Assembly: GCA_022059125.1 (NCBI GenBank)
Contig: JAEUWY010000005.1
Location: 4,216,001 to 4,280,000 of the forward strand
DNA: 64,000 nucleotides
Direction of reading: 5' to 3'
DNA from: Corynespora cassiicola
Taxonomy: Eukaryota; Ascomycota; Dothideomycetes; Pleosporales; Corynesporascaceae
The position numbers were made by a program, and so were the translations under genes. A model generated the notes under the pieces. The model did no database searches, was not told the DNA's origin, and worked only from the letters and a program-made list of their open reading frames with translations. Shown here in pieces: positions 9,698 to 21,130 of the stretch (position 1 is the stretch's first letter; each line of letters begins with the position of its first letter).

Positions 9698-11786
9698 ATG
9701 GCCGATGAGACCGTGCCTCATGCCGAACGCGGCGCCCACGTCTGTGAAGTTTGCGAGCTTGTCACAATGAATACGCTTGATACCGAGCGGGGCTTTGCGC
9801 ATCGCAAGATCCAAGGACTCAGAGAAGAAGTCCAAAGGAAAGATGCATGTGGTCTCTGCACTATAATCTGGCACGCTCTAGCCAGTGAAAAGTGGCCCGT
9901 TGACGTGTGTGGATCTTCAGAATACGAAAGTGCACGCATACATTTGCGTTTATGTCCACGGGCAGGGTCCACTGGGAAGAAATTCAAATATGTCAGATTG
10001 CTAGTTTTTGGAGGTGATACACATGGGGAGTGGGGCAAAGAAGCCGAAAATCTGGATGCTTCCCCGTGCATTGACGTGGAAAAAGTCACACACCATCAAG
10101 AGTTATTCAGGTCGTTTCGGTATCTTGGCTTGTATAGCGAGACGGGTGAGTATTGGAGCTGTCAGACAAATTTCTTTTCTCACATTTAAAGGTATCCGTG
10201 GAGAGGAACAGTTTACTCTCCGAAGAAGTTTTTCCGACTCGGGAAGCAAAGAGTGCTTCTCACTCGGGAAGAGATGGCTACAGGAGTGCTTGGAAAATCA
10301 TGGAACACATTGCCGTGGCTCTGATTACAAGCCACCAACCCGCTTAGTTGAACTGGGATCATCTTTGGAAGATTGCCGTCTTGTCATGACCAAGGACATC
10401 CGCCCATCAGCTCCCGAAGGTCTCGGCTACGTCGCATTGAGTTACTGTTGGGGAACGGACAAATTTTTAACGACGACCAGCGGAAACATCGCAGAATTCA
10501 TGTCCAGAATTCCATTTTCCAAGCTACCGGCCACTATTCGTGATACCATCCAAGCAACTCGCGAACTGGGATTTTGCTACTTATGGGTGGACTCATTGTG
10601 CATAATTCAGGGCAGTGACACAACTGCAGTCGAAGATTGGAGGAGAGAATCATCCAACATGAACGACATATATGGAGGTGCTACCCTGACAATCTCAGCA
10701 GCACAATCCTCCTCGGCAAATCAGGGACTGTTCCATGACCGTGCTGTATCTATACCCATGCATGCACTGAAAGCAACCTCAGAATGGCCCGGGAAGATAC
10801 ATCTAGGTGGCTTAGTATTATACAATACTGTTGAAGAACCTATTGATCGGAGAGCATGGACTTTCCAAGAGCAATTCCTCTCACATCGTATCCTGAGTTA
10901 CCGGAAACACGGGATCCACTGGATGTGCTATAAATCACAGCATCACGAGATGAGACAGATGTTCGGGGCTCAAGGAATCTCCAGGAGCTACACCCCAGTA
11001 TCTTCACAAAAGGAAATCAAGAAATACATGCCATCAAACCTCTATGACAATTGGTTCCATTTAATATCTGACTACAGCAAAAGAGAAATCACCCACCTCT
11101 TTGATAAGCTACCTGCAATTTCAGGTTTGGCGCAAAAACTGGGAGCCGTATACGAAGACAAATACAAATATGGGCTTTGGGAAAGTCAGCTTCCCGATAC
11201 TCTAATGTGGCTCCATGCTGGCCAAAATGGATCTTACGAACGCCAATCAGAATATCGCGCGCCGTCTTGGTCATGGGCCTCTGTAGATGGACGCATCAGA
11301 TTTCCACTGAGATATCGATCATATAGTATTATCCAAGGAATTGTCTGCCGATTTGTTCCTGAGCCGAAGAGTGTCTTAAAACCGTTTCCAAATGAGCGAC
11401 TCCAAGTGTTTGGTCCTATCATTCGGATTCCTGCTCTGAGCCTCCGTATCGGTTATTGTTTTTCCATTAGTCTTGGTGAAGTGGAAAGTCAGATCCCAAC
11501 CTCTTCCGGCTCAGATGTTGAAATGGAAGGCCTTACAAACTTGGATGACCTAGATTCTTATGGTACATCTATACAGTCGGAAGGCGACTCTATTGCCAAT
11601 CCATATCTACTGAAATTAGGTATCCATGATTGGGGTACAAAGAAAGGAAGTTCTTTCGGTATCATCCTGATTGAAAAACAAGAGGGAAGCTTTCAGCGGA
11701 TTGGAATCTTTCAATATATGGAGATCAAAAATAAGGCAGGTACTATTCCTGAAATGTTTCAATGGAAATGGGTGACAATAGTGTAG
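9698..11786 (+). CDS. HET-domain protein (heterokaryon incompatibility type)
   Basis: Two exons join in phase: 9698-10145 and 10192-11786, with an intron of 46 nt (donor GTGAGT, acceptor AAAG). This gives 680 aa; an upstream in-frame ATG at 9602 would add 32 residues. The N-terminal part has CxxC pairs (HVCEVCE, CGLC) common in this class. The HET domain (about residues 225-370) shows its hallmark blocks: 'YVALSYCWG', 'LPATIRDTIQATRELGFCYLWVDSLCII' in part, and 'MNDIYGGATLTISAA'. A third block, 'DRRAWTFQEQFLSHRILSY', follows. HET proteins can mediate nonself recognition and programmed cell death after fusion, but most copies have no known partner. The gene ends 172 bp from the convergent HD gene. 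No NACHT or repeat domain is attached. Confidence 0.88.
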
Positions 11787-11957
11787 TACCTGCTTTTTGC
11801 TATATTTCTTTCCAGATCTTCGTGTTTGACATTTGTAACCACCCTGGACTAACTTCAACATCACAAATGACTAAAATCAAGCTGGAAATAGATAAATCAA
11901 CTGCAAAATCATCTTGTTTGAAGAGGCAAAAGTATCAATTATACACAGACCAGTTTC

Positions 11958-12710
11958 TTATGTCGTCTCAATGTCATCTAAATTGCATGTCTCCAAAAGG
12001 TCCTGAGTCAATTTACCCTTTCTACTATACCCATCGGCATATCTGTCACCCCATTCGCCAACTGTGTTATCGTAAGTAGTCTGCGGTTTAGTTTCACAAA
12101 GATGCAGCATATTTGCTTTGAGCTCCTTCATGAGGCCCAGACGCGGATACCCCTATTCCGTCGATTAACTCAAGTCCCCGAAGCGAATTTAAGAAAGCCA
12201 CCATACCTTTACGATAGCATCATACTCATCCCAGGTCAAGAGTCCTCCAGGGACTCTATCAGGCCCCTGGAAATCAGCCCAAATCCCATATGCACACGCC
12301 TGCACCTCAGGCTCCTTCTCAGACACGATGCTACCAATAGTATGCAAAGCGATGGCGTCCCACACCAATTGCAAGCGATGCTTGTCCCATTCTCCCCCAG
12401 GCGCCTCGCGTTTCAGGAACTCGCGCGCGGCGTTCGCGCCGTCGACTTCGAAGCGCTTGTCCGAGGTGATGATGGTCGAGTGCGGCGGATGGCCGATGGG
12501 AAAGCCGAGGTCGTGCAGCAGGGCTGCGATGGCGTGCGCTTCGCGGTCGCGGTCCGGGAGCACTTTATCGGCAATTGTGAAGCCCAGGTACAGAGATCGC
12601 AGGACGTGGTTGAAGGTGGAGTCGGAGGAATGGGTGCGCGCAAAGGCAATGGCTTTGCTGATTAGCGGGGTGTCGGGGACGTTGGCGAGGTTGGTGGTGG
12701 GAATTGACAT
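11958..12710 (-). CDS. HD-domain hydrolase, cyanamide hydratase family
   Basis: Two exons join in phase 0: 12710-12207 and 12152-11958 (232 aa), with a 54-nt intron (donor GTATGG, acceptor ATAG). The HD fold is clear: 'FNHVLRSLYLG' carries the first metal-binding His, 'ALLHDLGF' the His-Asp pair, then 'WDAIALHTIG' with a further His. After the intron comes 'GYPRLGLMKELK' and 'CETKPQTTYDN', which match the C-terminal half of fungal cyanamide-hydratase-like HD proteins (yeast DDI2/DDI3 relatives). Members hydrate cyanamide to urea or act on unknown small substrates. Without the second exon the protein would lose about 64 residues. It sits tail-to-tail with the HET gene and head-to-head with cyanide hydratase 1.5 kb away. 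The family is firm; the substrate is inferred. Confidence 0.87.
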
Positions 12711-14184
12711 TGTTGGAGCACGAGTTGAGTTAAAGGAAACAGCGGCGCATGGAATTCTGAGAATTCTAATCTACTAGGCCTTTGATTTTTCTTTTCTTTA
12801 CCGGCAGATACATGAAGCCCGTTCCAGTATCTGCTTTGAATGACGGCTGAGATGAGGGGTATGCACCTCGCTTAGTGTGTTGCCGCGCTCATATAGAGTG
12901 TAGCCCGTATTCGTACATGTACAACCTGGCCAGGTTGTCCTTATCCTTCTGGGTGGTTTTTGGATGATCATGCTCGAATACAGCATCTACACCAAAGTCT
13001 GAAGAATTTCTTTCGTAGGAATTGGGCGCAAACTAGCAATATCTAAATCACAAGTCAAGTTGAATGCTCGCTGTTATCTTGTGCTGGACCCTGTGTGAGT
13101 TTGCTCAAAACAGACTCCTGCAAGGTTTAAGTGTACTAGAACCTCTACTTCGAGGTTTTAGAAGATCGTCAAGGGCGCTGTATACTGGTAGGCACCTCAA
13201 GGGCGGAATCGAGTACCAGGGTCCATGGACTCCTAGCACAAAAGTATTGGAAAATATTCCACAAAGAGGCTTTGATTAATTATCAAGCCTTCTAGAACAA
13301 CTTATTTTTATGTTATAGTTATCGGATAATCGTATCGAAAAGGCCAGTTCTTGATGGATAAAATAAATCTTGCTAAATGGCAATTGGCGGGTTAATACTC
13401 TGGCACGATTTACCTAGAAAATTAAGATGACTCCCGGATGGACAGAAATGCGTACAGAAATTTTGAAAGAACAAAAGACAAAAAATGTTGCGGTAACCAT
13501 TATGGATTCCAATCTATGCTCTGCCGCTGTTCCTGCATGTCCGGTGAGAAAAAGAGCCTGCTGAAGACGTAGAGGATCACGCAATATGTTGCGAACGAGC
13601 CTTGGATGAAACTGGCATCGTGATTGAAATTTTCAAAAAGTTCCACAAAAATAGATCACATACTGAAGCATGAGTACAGAGTGTAGGACGTGCTGCAATG
13701 TGAGTTCCGCAATGTCCCGTTGAGGCGATGCCGATGACTTGCCGCGCAATGCCGATATGTGCTGGCACTGTTCGGCATTGCCGCCGCGCACATGCCGCTC
13801 ACGTGTTTGCCTTGTCCCTGCAGCTCGATCCACATTACTTGCACATACTCGCATGTCCATTAGAGGATACTATGGCACTTTCTCGGAGAGCTTCACGTCA
13901 TTACACATTTCCGAGCCATCCCCGTTGTGAAACTGCAGGTGGAGGATGCCCAGCGACAGCGTCGGCAGTCACCTCAGCTTTGCGGCAAGCAAGGAGAGGC
14001 GTTGTACAGGCTTTGCACGAACATCATGCCATGTTGGAGCCATTGTATGTGCTGAGTGCGATGGTATATAAGGGGGGTTCACGTCGCAGGTTTGATAGAC
14101 ATCGCATCTCGAGCACTCATCAATTACACCTCTACAATCCAACGTTCCGCCAATCTCTTTGATTGCACATTCCCATCTTCGAAA
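12711..14184. other. Long divergent intergenic region between HD hydrolase and cyanide hydratase
   Basis: About 1.5 kb without a supportable gene. 13260-13480 is visibly AT-rich compared with its surroundings. A TATA-like 'GGTATATAAGG' at about 14062-14072 lies roughly 115 bp before the cyanide hydratase start. Short open frames here have no coding character. The layout suits an inducible promoter region, but no specific operator could be recognised. Confidence 0.5.
14062..14072 (+). promoter_or_regulatory. Probable TATA box of cyanide hydratase
   Basis: TATATAA within GGTATATAAGG lies about 115 bp upstream of the ATG at 14185. A strong TATA box is compatible with a highly inducible gene, and cyanide hydratases are known to be cyanide-inducible in several fungi. 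No functional evidence is available here. Confidence 0.5.
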
Positions 14185-15396
14185 ATGGTTCTCACCAAGT
14201 ACAAAGCTGCCGCCGTTACCTCCGAGCCGGGTTGGTTCGACTTGGAGGGTGGTGTCCAGAAGACCATCAACTTCATCAATGAGGCTGGTCAAGCTGGTTG
14301 CAAGCTGGTTGCTTTCCCTGAGGTCTGGATTCCAGGCTATCCCTACTGGATGTGGAAGGTCACCTACCAGCAATCCCTCCCGATGCTCAAGAAGTACCGC
14401 GAGAACTCGATGGCGGTCGACTCGGAGGAGTTCAGGCGCATTCGCCGTGCTGCCCGTGATAACCAGATGTAAGTATCATCTCTCGTGGTATTTTCAAGGC
14501 TAATCAAGTCCAGCTATGTCTCCATGGGATTCTCCGAGATTGACCATGCCACCCTTTACTTGACTCAGGTACTCATCGATCCCACTGGCGAGGTCATCAA
14601 CCACCGCCGTAAGATCAAGCCTACCCACGTCGAGAAGCTTGTGTACGGTGACGGTTCAGGCGATACTTTCCTGTCCGTCAGCAACACTGAGCTCGGACGT
14701 CTCGGCCAACTCAACTGCTGGGAGAACATGAACCCCTTCCTCAAGTCACTCAACGTGTCTTTCGGCGAGCAGGTCCACGTTGCCGCTTGGCCCGTCTACC
14801 CGGGCAAGGAGACGCTCAAGTACCCTGACCCTGCCACCAACGTTGCCGAACCGGCCTCGGACCTTGTCACTCCTGCCTATGCCATTGAGACTGGAACTTG
14901 GACTCTTGCTCCTTTCCAAAGGCTGAGCGTCGAGGGCCTCAAGAAGAACACCCCCGAGGGAGTCGAGCCTGAAACCGATCCTTCCACTTACAACGGTCAC
15001 GCACGTATCTACAAGCCTGACGGAACCCTCGTCGTCAAGCCCGACAAGGATTTCGATGGATTGCTGTTCGTTGACGTAAGTCCACTACCCTATGCATCCC
15101 CCACATCTGAAGAGCACTGCTGACCCTTTTAGATCGATCTGAATGAATGCCACCTGACCAAGGTTCTTGCCGATTTCGCCGGCCACTACATGCGACCAGA
15201 CCTGATCCGCCTCTTGGTCGATACCCGACGAAAGGAGCTTGTCACTGAGGCGGACCCGAACGGCGGCGTAGCAACTTATTCCACCCGCGAACGCCTTGGA
15301 TTGAACACCCCGCTGGACTCAGAGAAGGATCTGAAGAGGGGCCCCGTTGGTGTGGCAGGCCTCAAGACTGAGGGACCGAACAAGGCCGACAAGTAA
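14185..15396 (+). CDS. cht: Cyanide hydratase (nitrilase superfamily)
   Basis: Hydrates HCN to formamide; a helical-filament enzyme of the nitrilase branch used by fungi to tolerate plant- or microbe-derived cyanide. Three exons join in phase: 14185-14468, 14514-15075 and 15133-15396 (369 aa). The catalytic residues are at the expected places: Glu46 in '[15 protein letters not shown]', Lys128 in '[12 protein letters not shown]' and Cys163 in '[12 protein letters not shown]'. The long conserved blocks 'LYLTQVL', '[11 protein letters not shown]', '[11 protein letters not shown]' and '[22 protein letters not shown]' are those of true cyanide hydratases rather than general aliphatic nitrilases. 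The tail is short and charged. Its neighbours are an HD hydrolase of the cyanamide-hydratase family upstream and a PARP-fold gene 0.7 kb downstream on the same strand. Confidence 0.93.
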
Positions 15397-16083
15397 AAGA
15401 AACACTTATTCTGGCTCAACGATCATCAGAGAGCGTGGAAATAGTGTGGTAGCTGTGTATAGATATTAGAGCGATGTCTCCTCTCATTAAGAATTGAATC
15501 ATGCTTTTTCTTCCACAATTAATAGCCTGCAAGTTCCCACGTGAAACAAATCTTGAATAAGTGATGTGTCAGATGGCCTGAACTGGGATCTGCTTTTGTT
15601 GTATTAGGTGGCTAGTGATCGATTCAGGTATCACCTTGACACTTGTGAAAGGGCCCGCGGGCATGCTTGTGCGGCTGCCTAATGAGCTTGTCCGCTACCG
15701 ACCGAGGCAGAATCAACAACCACGGACATGGTCCACCGCGAATGCTCCCTTACTTGAATATTGGTGAGAGCGCGCAAATTTTCCGAAAATGGAATAATAG
15801 AAGTCTAAATGTGGCATCTGATGTTATTTTTGTCTGTGGTAGGTATTGTGCTTGGACTAGTTCTCGGCAATAAAAAGGGCGGTGCATCGCCCTTTGGCTG
15901 ATTCAACCTAACTTTCAGCTGAAGGCAGACTCAGCGCGCAAACAATCTTGGAAGTCTTTAGCGCCCTTTCACGTATTGTGAGTCATCACGTGCCGCATGG
16001 CTATTTTAGGTAGATATAATGTCCACCACAGTGCCCCTTTGTGTATCTCCTGCCAACTTCAGCACAATACACAGTCATCAACC
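15397..16083. other. Intergenic between cyanide hydratase and the PARP-fold gene
   Basis: No gene seen. It probably contains the terminator of the first gene and the promoter of the next. A GATATAAT element lies near 16012-16020, about 65-70 bp before the chosen start at 16084. Confidence 0.45.
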
Positions 16084-17715
16084 ATGTGCGATTCTTCCGA
16101 CGGTAAGAATGGAGCCACTGGTGAAGGATTCATACAAGATTCCGAACACAAAGGAGTGATTTTACCCAATTTCAAAAGTGCTTACCATATCGATGGCCAG
16201 AAGCTTATGGAGATTATCGAGGCCAACATACCTCAAGAGGTGAATTATCGAGGATATGTGCCTTTTCAGACTTACACTTTTGGATTTAACGAGATCGAAC
16301 TGAAGATATCCGTCGATTTAGCGAATACAAAAACACCACTGACCAGCCATGTGGTTAATGAGAATTTTGCCCTGTCACGAAAGGTCATTGACGGACTGCG
16401 CTGGGCCCTACGCGATATAATCAAAACCGAGTTGGTCGCTCACGAAGGATGTTTGACTCTTTTTGGCTCCGGACTAATGGTTTTGCGCCTCCTTGAAGAG
16501 ACAACTAGCCACATCCAAGACTACCGACGAGCTATCGCTCCCAAGGCCTCCAAATGCAAAGAGCATTATTGGGACGTGCACAAACCCACGCATATCGCAC
16601 CCCTACTGAACCAGGAGCTGAAGATGAAAGGCGTGGATCTGGATACCGTGCATGGAGCTGCGACCCACATTTTGGGCAAGACGCCTGCCCAAATCTGCCA
16701 CGACATTCTCCCCGAGTGGCGCATCATGCATTGCGAGAATATCATGCGCAATAACCTCAAGGACCGATTTCTTCGATTCCAAAAAGACCTGTCCGCCAAG
16801 TTGATGGAGGCCAATCTCCAAGAACTGAAACCTTGCGTGCCGATTGAGCATCGACGAACACGAGACGGCCAGGCCACCAAAGAGCAGCTGGTAGAGTACC
16901 TGACCAAGCCGCGCTTGACCTTCCACGGTACGCGACGCGACCTCGTCCCCTCAATCGTCCAAAACGGATTCCTCAAGCCAGGAGACGTGAACCCAATCAC
17001 CAAACAACCTCTACCAATCGCCAATGGAAGCGCATACGGACAAGGAATCTATTCTTCCCCCGAGGCATGGTATGCTTTGATGTACAGCCAAGGCAGCGAC
17101 AAACCAACCAAGCCCTCCGAGATGCCCGGCCTCAAGTTACTTGTCTGTGCAACCATCATGGGCCGCACTGCCGTGCTCGGACACGAAGACAAATGGACCG
17201 AACAAATGGAGCCATGGCCCGGTGCAGACTCTCATGTCAATCAGTCACAGTGGGCTTACATTGTGTTCAACTCAGCCCAAATCCTTCCCTGCTATGTGCT
17301 GCATCTCGACTGGGCTGGCGAAGACGACGACGAGGTGTACAATTTCGTATCGAGCTTCGCAAACAAACCTCCTCGATCCCACACGCGGTACACAGATGCA
17401 GGGATATCCCCCGGGGAAAAGCAGCGCAAGAAGGAAGAGCGCATTGCGAAGGGCCAGAAGTTCTTTGCTGGGGGGTTCGGGCCAATCGCTGGGAATCGCT
17501 TGGTCATTGAGGATGTTGCCGAGGTCGATGATGATGAAGAGGATTATGGGGATTATCAGAGCATTAGGATCAATGCCCAGTTCAGCAATACGAGTATTTG
17601 GGATGATGACTGGGGTAAAGGGGTTGAGACCCGAATTTCGTGGGACTTGGAGGGCGAGACTGCGATTGATGAGTACGTAGATGCAAGGAAAGGAACAATT
17701 AAAAAGGCTTTCTAG
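16084..17715 (+). CDS. PARP-like ADP-ribosyltransferase-fold protein with a divergent catalytic triad
   Basis: Single exon, 543 aa from the ATG at 16084; an in-frame ATG at 15997 would add 29 residues with a less likely leader. Residues 1-275 are unknown, mostly helical and without signal peptide. From about 275 to 410 the sequence follows the PARP catalytic fold: 'LTFHGTRRDLVPSIVQNGF' with His281, 'AYGQGIYSSPEAWY' with Tyr323, and 'WAYIVFNSAQILPCYVL' for the last strands. In PARPs of the H-Y-E type the glutamate directly precedes the YIV strand. Here that place is Ala391, so the triad reads H-Y-A, pointing to mono-ADP-ribosylation or an inactive fold rather than polymer synthesis. The tail (430-543) is acidic and tryptophan-containing. 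The NAD-binding half looks intact. The target is unknown. Confidence 0.72.
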   Translation: MCDSSDGKNGATGEGFIQDSEHKGVILPNFKSAYHIDGQKLMEIIEANIPQEVNYRGYVPFQTYTFGFNEIELKISVDLANTKTPLTSHVVNENFALSRKVIDGLRWALRDIIKTELVAHEGCLTLFGSGLMVLRLLEETTSHIQDYRRAIAPKASKCKEHYWDVHKPTHIAPLLNQELKMKGVDLDTVHGAATHILGKTPAQICHDILPEWRIMHCENIMRNNLKDRFLRFQKDLSAKLMEANLQELKPCVPIEHRRTRDGQATKEQLVEYLTKPRLTFHGTRRDLVPSIVQNGFLKPGDVNPITKQPLPIANGSAYGQGIYSSPEAWYALMYSQGSDKPTKPSEMPGLKLLVCATIMGRTAVLGHEDKWTEQMEPWPGADSHVNQSQWAYIVFNSAQILPCYVLHLDWAGEDDDEVYNFVSSFANKPPRSHTRYTDAGISPGEKQRKKEERIAKGQKFFAGGFGPIAGNRLVIEDVAEVDDDEEDYGDYQSIRINAQFSNTSIWDDDWGKGVETRISWDLEGETAIDEYVDARKGTIKKAF

Positions 17716-18131
17716 AGCTATAATATATCATCGTGTAGATTGGTAAAATTTGAGTTCATGGATTAGAAGGCATCTTGGAAACGGGTTCAATAGAGATACA
17801 GAATTTTCAACATGCAAACTTCACATGCTTGGTCCGGCATTGTTATTCGCGATTAATTGGAGATTTTGTATGACGTTCACTTGTTTTTAGTACCAATGAA
17901 GCTGAAATTGTGTTTTCGAGCTTAGGTAACACTAGCAAGGTGTACGTACAAACAAAGGGGTATCACGAAACAAAAGCTCATAAGCCACCACCCGGCTTGA
18001 AAACACGATATACGACGCTGAAATTGTTGAATTTGCGAACATTAATTAACATCCCTTTTCAAAGCTAAAATAGACTGCTGTTATCAACGTCCCCTCGTCA
18101 ACCCTGATTGCGTCCGAATAAAGTTTGCCGC
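17716..18131. other. Convergent intergenic region
   Basis: AT-rich 3' flank shared by the PARP-fold gene (plus) and the MFS gene (minus). Nothing further seen. Confidence 0.5.
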
Positions 18132-19950
18132 TCATGCACGGCCCTGGAAACTCGCTCCCCGAACGACACTGCCCCTCCTGCTTCCAGGGACAGATCCGCC
18201 ATTTGCAATACTGTTATGCCTGGATCCATACAACCCGGGCAATGCGCTGACTCTCCTTCCGCCGACGTCTGACCTAGCGTTGCTCAGCTTCTGGGCGAAG
18301 GGGCTGCGCTTCCTCAGCTCGGGGCCCTTCCAGTAGATTACATAAACGGCCGCCACAAGGACAAAAGCAATGCAGAACAGAATGGTCGATGCGTAGGCCA
18401 GATGGTTCGGATTGGAAGAAGAGGGGATGTTTTGGTAGAAAGGCGTCGCGGGAAGTGTGAGGACACCAGCCAGAAAGTCGCGAGCCCATCCATTTCCGCC
18501 AGTCGCCGAGGCAGAGTAGGGACCGTAGGCGCAGATCATGTAGTCGATCGTCGCCATGTAGATTGCATAGTTCGCAATACCGATGATGGCCGAGAAGATC
18601 ATGGACCCAATCCAGTGGATTGGTGGGCCAGTTGAGGTCCATGCAAAGCCGATAAGCCCGATTGGCAGGCAAGGAGCGGTGTACAGGAGCCACCAGAGTC
18701 GGGATTCGTACTGAGCGATTTCGTCGTCTGGTCTGTTGTGGCGGAGCTTCATGTTGCGCTTGATCGCGGGAATAAAGGATATCCATGCCAAGAAGTAACC
18801 GACGCCGATGGGGATGAAGGCCAGGCCGATTGTGACAGCGTTGAAACCCCATTGGTCATACACCAAAGCGTAAGACTGGAGGAACATGAAGATGAGCGCA
18901 TCGGAAAATCCAGAGAGCAAGCTCAGAACCAACACAATAGGCTCAGTGAGGAACATGCGGAAGGGTCGGACCCATGTGATTAGGATCTCGCGCATAGAAA
19001 AGCGCTCCTTGTATGGGGTGAGCTCATTCGGACCCCAAACATTCTCAGGCTTTCCAGACTTCTCTCCCTCCTCTCTGCGGCGTTTGGCGATGCGATCCAT
19101 CATGATAGTCGTGCGAGTCTCTGGGACCATGAAGAAGTGCATAATCTGGACGGCACCACCGAAGATGAGCTGAATCCAGATGTTCCAGCGCCAGGCAAGG
19201 TTGTATTCGACGAAGCCGCCAACGATGGGACCGAGTACAGAACCTCCGACTGACGAAAATACGATGAACGCCTGCAAGAATTTTAGCACACATCATTGGA
19301 AGTCCTGTAACACTGTTACCTACCACGGCATATTGTTGCGTATCCGACTCCCACATGTCAGCGACCATGCCTAGAGTGACGGAACCACCAGCTGTTGAGA
19401 GACCACCTAGCGCACGGCAGACGAGAATGGTCGCAAAGTTCGGCGCGATGCCGACGGGAATTTGCCAAATGTTCACGAAGAACAAGGAAAGCTGAAGGAT
19501 AGGCCAGCGACCGAGTTCTTCTGACCAAGGTGCCCATAGTTCGCATCCAAACGCATATGCGATGAGGAAGATTGCCGCGCCCAATCTTGCAGATTGGTTG
19601 CTGACGTCGAACTCTTCGGAAATTCCATGCACAGCGTTGGAATAGAGCGATGTGTTGAAGTTCATGGAGACTTGCACGATGAAAACAACGGACAAAATCA
19701 TCCACTTCTTCCACGTCGGAAAGGAGAAACCTAGCTCCTCGTAGCAGTCTTCTTCCGTGATTTCATAGCGATCGTAAGTTCCGTATTTCTCGTAAAACTT
19801 CTGGTCATCGTCGCCAGCACCGTTTCCGGAGACGGCGTTGGCGTGCTCTGCATGGTGAGCGTCATTGTCGGAACTGTCGTACTTCTTCTCGTTCTCCACG
19901 TCGACGTTGTTGCTTGCCTGCGGCTGATTGACCGCTACCTGGTCCGCCAT
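18132..19950 (-). CDS. MFS drug:H+ antiporter (DHA1-type)
   Basis: Two exons join in phase 0: 19950-19324 and 19271-18132, intron 52 nt (donor GTAGGT). The protein has 588 aa. A long hydrophilic N-terminus with 'YDRYEITEEDCYEELGFSFP' precedes twelve predicted membrane helices. Family markers are 'AYAFGCELWAPWSEELGRWP' (motif A region), 'CRALGGLSTAGGSVTLGMVAD', and motif C-like 'GGSVLGPIVGGFVEYNLAWRW', which spans the exon join. The big cytoplasmic loop and the Arg/Ser-rich C-terminal tail are typical of fungal multidrug or polyamine exporters. The substrate is unknown. Reading through the intron would give two unconnected halves. Confidence 0.88.
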
Positions 19951-21130
19951 GGTGAAAGTCGGGAACAGAGCACAGCCAAACGATGGGGAAGGTGTGCGTC
20001 AAATACAAAGTCTGTCGGCGACGATCGGTCTCCAGACCCCAGAAAAAGCAAAAAACGGAGAAGTTTATGGAGGGCGTTCTCCGACAAACTGGCGCCTCGG
20101 CCCATAAATACTGTCACGGAGTGCGCGGTTCAGTGCATTGGAAACAGAAATGATCGATCACAGGATACTGTAACATTCCGTCATCTCACGTCTCTAGCTG
20201 ACAGGAATTGGCGACAGCCGACATACCATGGGGAGGGACTAAGGGTCTTCGCGTGTCAACAGCCTGTCAACGTTGAGCAGAAGGTTGCAACAAAGTGGGT
20301 CAGTGTGCACGAGCCGGCAGGCCCGAGGAGCAGCGTGGTACCGAAAGCATGGCCATGCACATCGCACTGCTTCCCAGATATCGTTCGAAACTTTTATGGG
20401 GATAGTCGTGCATGATTATGAACTTTTCATGGCATACTTGAGTATACCGTAGACTCCAAGACGTTTGGCCATCCGTCAAGCAAAGACAGGAGTGTAAAGC
20501 TCGCCACAAGCTTCGCCATGCCGTCGCGATCGTCGCTCGCCAAGAAAAGCCTCAAAGCTTTTAGCCTGGTCATCGAAAAGTTGGCCTGCGCAAACTCGAT
20601 TCCTGACGTCATTCCATCTAGCATCGCCCAACATCCGAGCCGCGTCGCAAGACGAACGAATGGGACGTGTGCCTCGGAGCCGGGATCCGACAGGGAGAAA
20701 AATCTCGCCATGGAGACAGGATGGAGAGGTCATACTGATTGTAACGCGTCATGTAGCTGTGGCAAGCGAGTTACTCGTTTCGGCGTGGCCGAGTTATCGA
20801 TACGATTGCTTCTGCACGTGCGTCTGGATCATCTTTCAGTGAGCCTCTCTGTCGTTTCAGCAACCAAAAAGAAGAATTTGGGTTCCGGTGGACATTTGTC
20901 GCGTGCTCTCCCACAACCACACTCAGCACTAGTTTAGTGGTAATGGCGCATTGCTGATCTAAAGCCTGCCCTGCTAGCCAATCAACATGGTCAACCAGAA
21001 GGCGATCAATATAAGATGCAGGTGCTGGGCCAAGGGATTGCTTTTGATATGCTCGGGCCATTTCTTGAGGCGTTTACGCTATCCTTGACCCTGCGAGACT
21101 GTTGCTACTGAAAACACGGGAACAGAATGT
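19951..21130. other. Intergenic upstream of the MFS gene
   Basis: About 1.2 kb without a convincing gene. The longest frames (for example 20518-20937, plus) overlap other frames of similar length, have no recognisable domain and are not supported. It probably contains the MFS promoter and the 3' flank of the AtuA-family gene. Confidence 0.45.

Noticed and set aside
20518..20937. 139-codon plus-strand frame upstream of the MFS gene
   Set aside because: It has no recognisable motif and overlaps equally long frames on the other strand.
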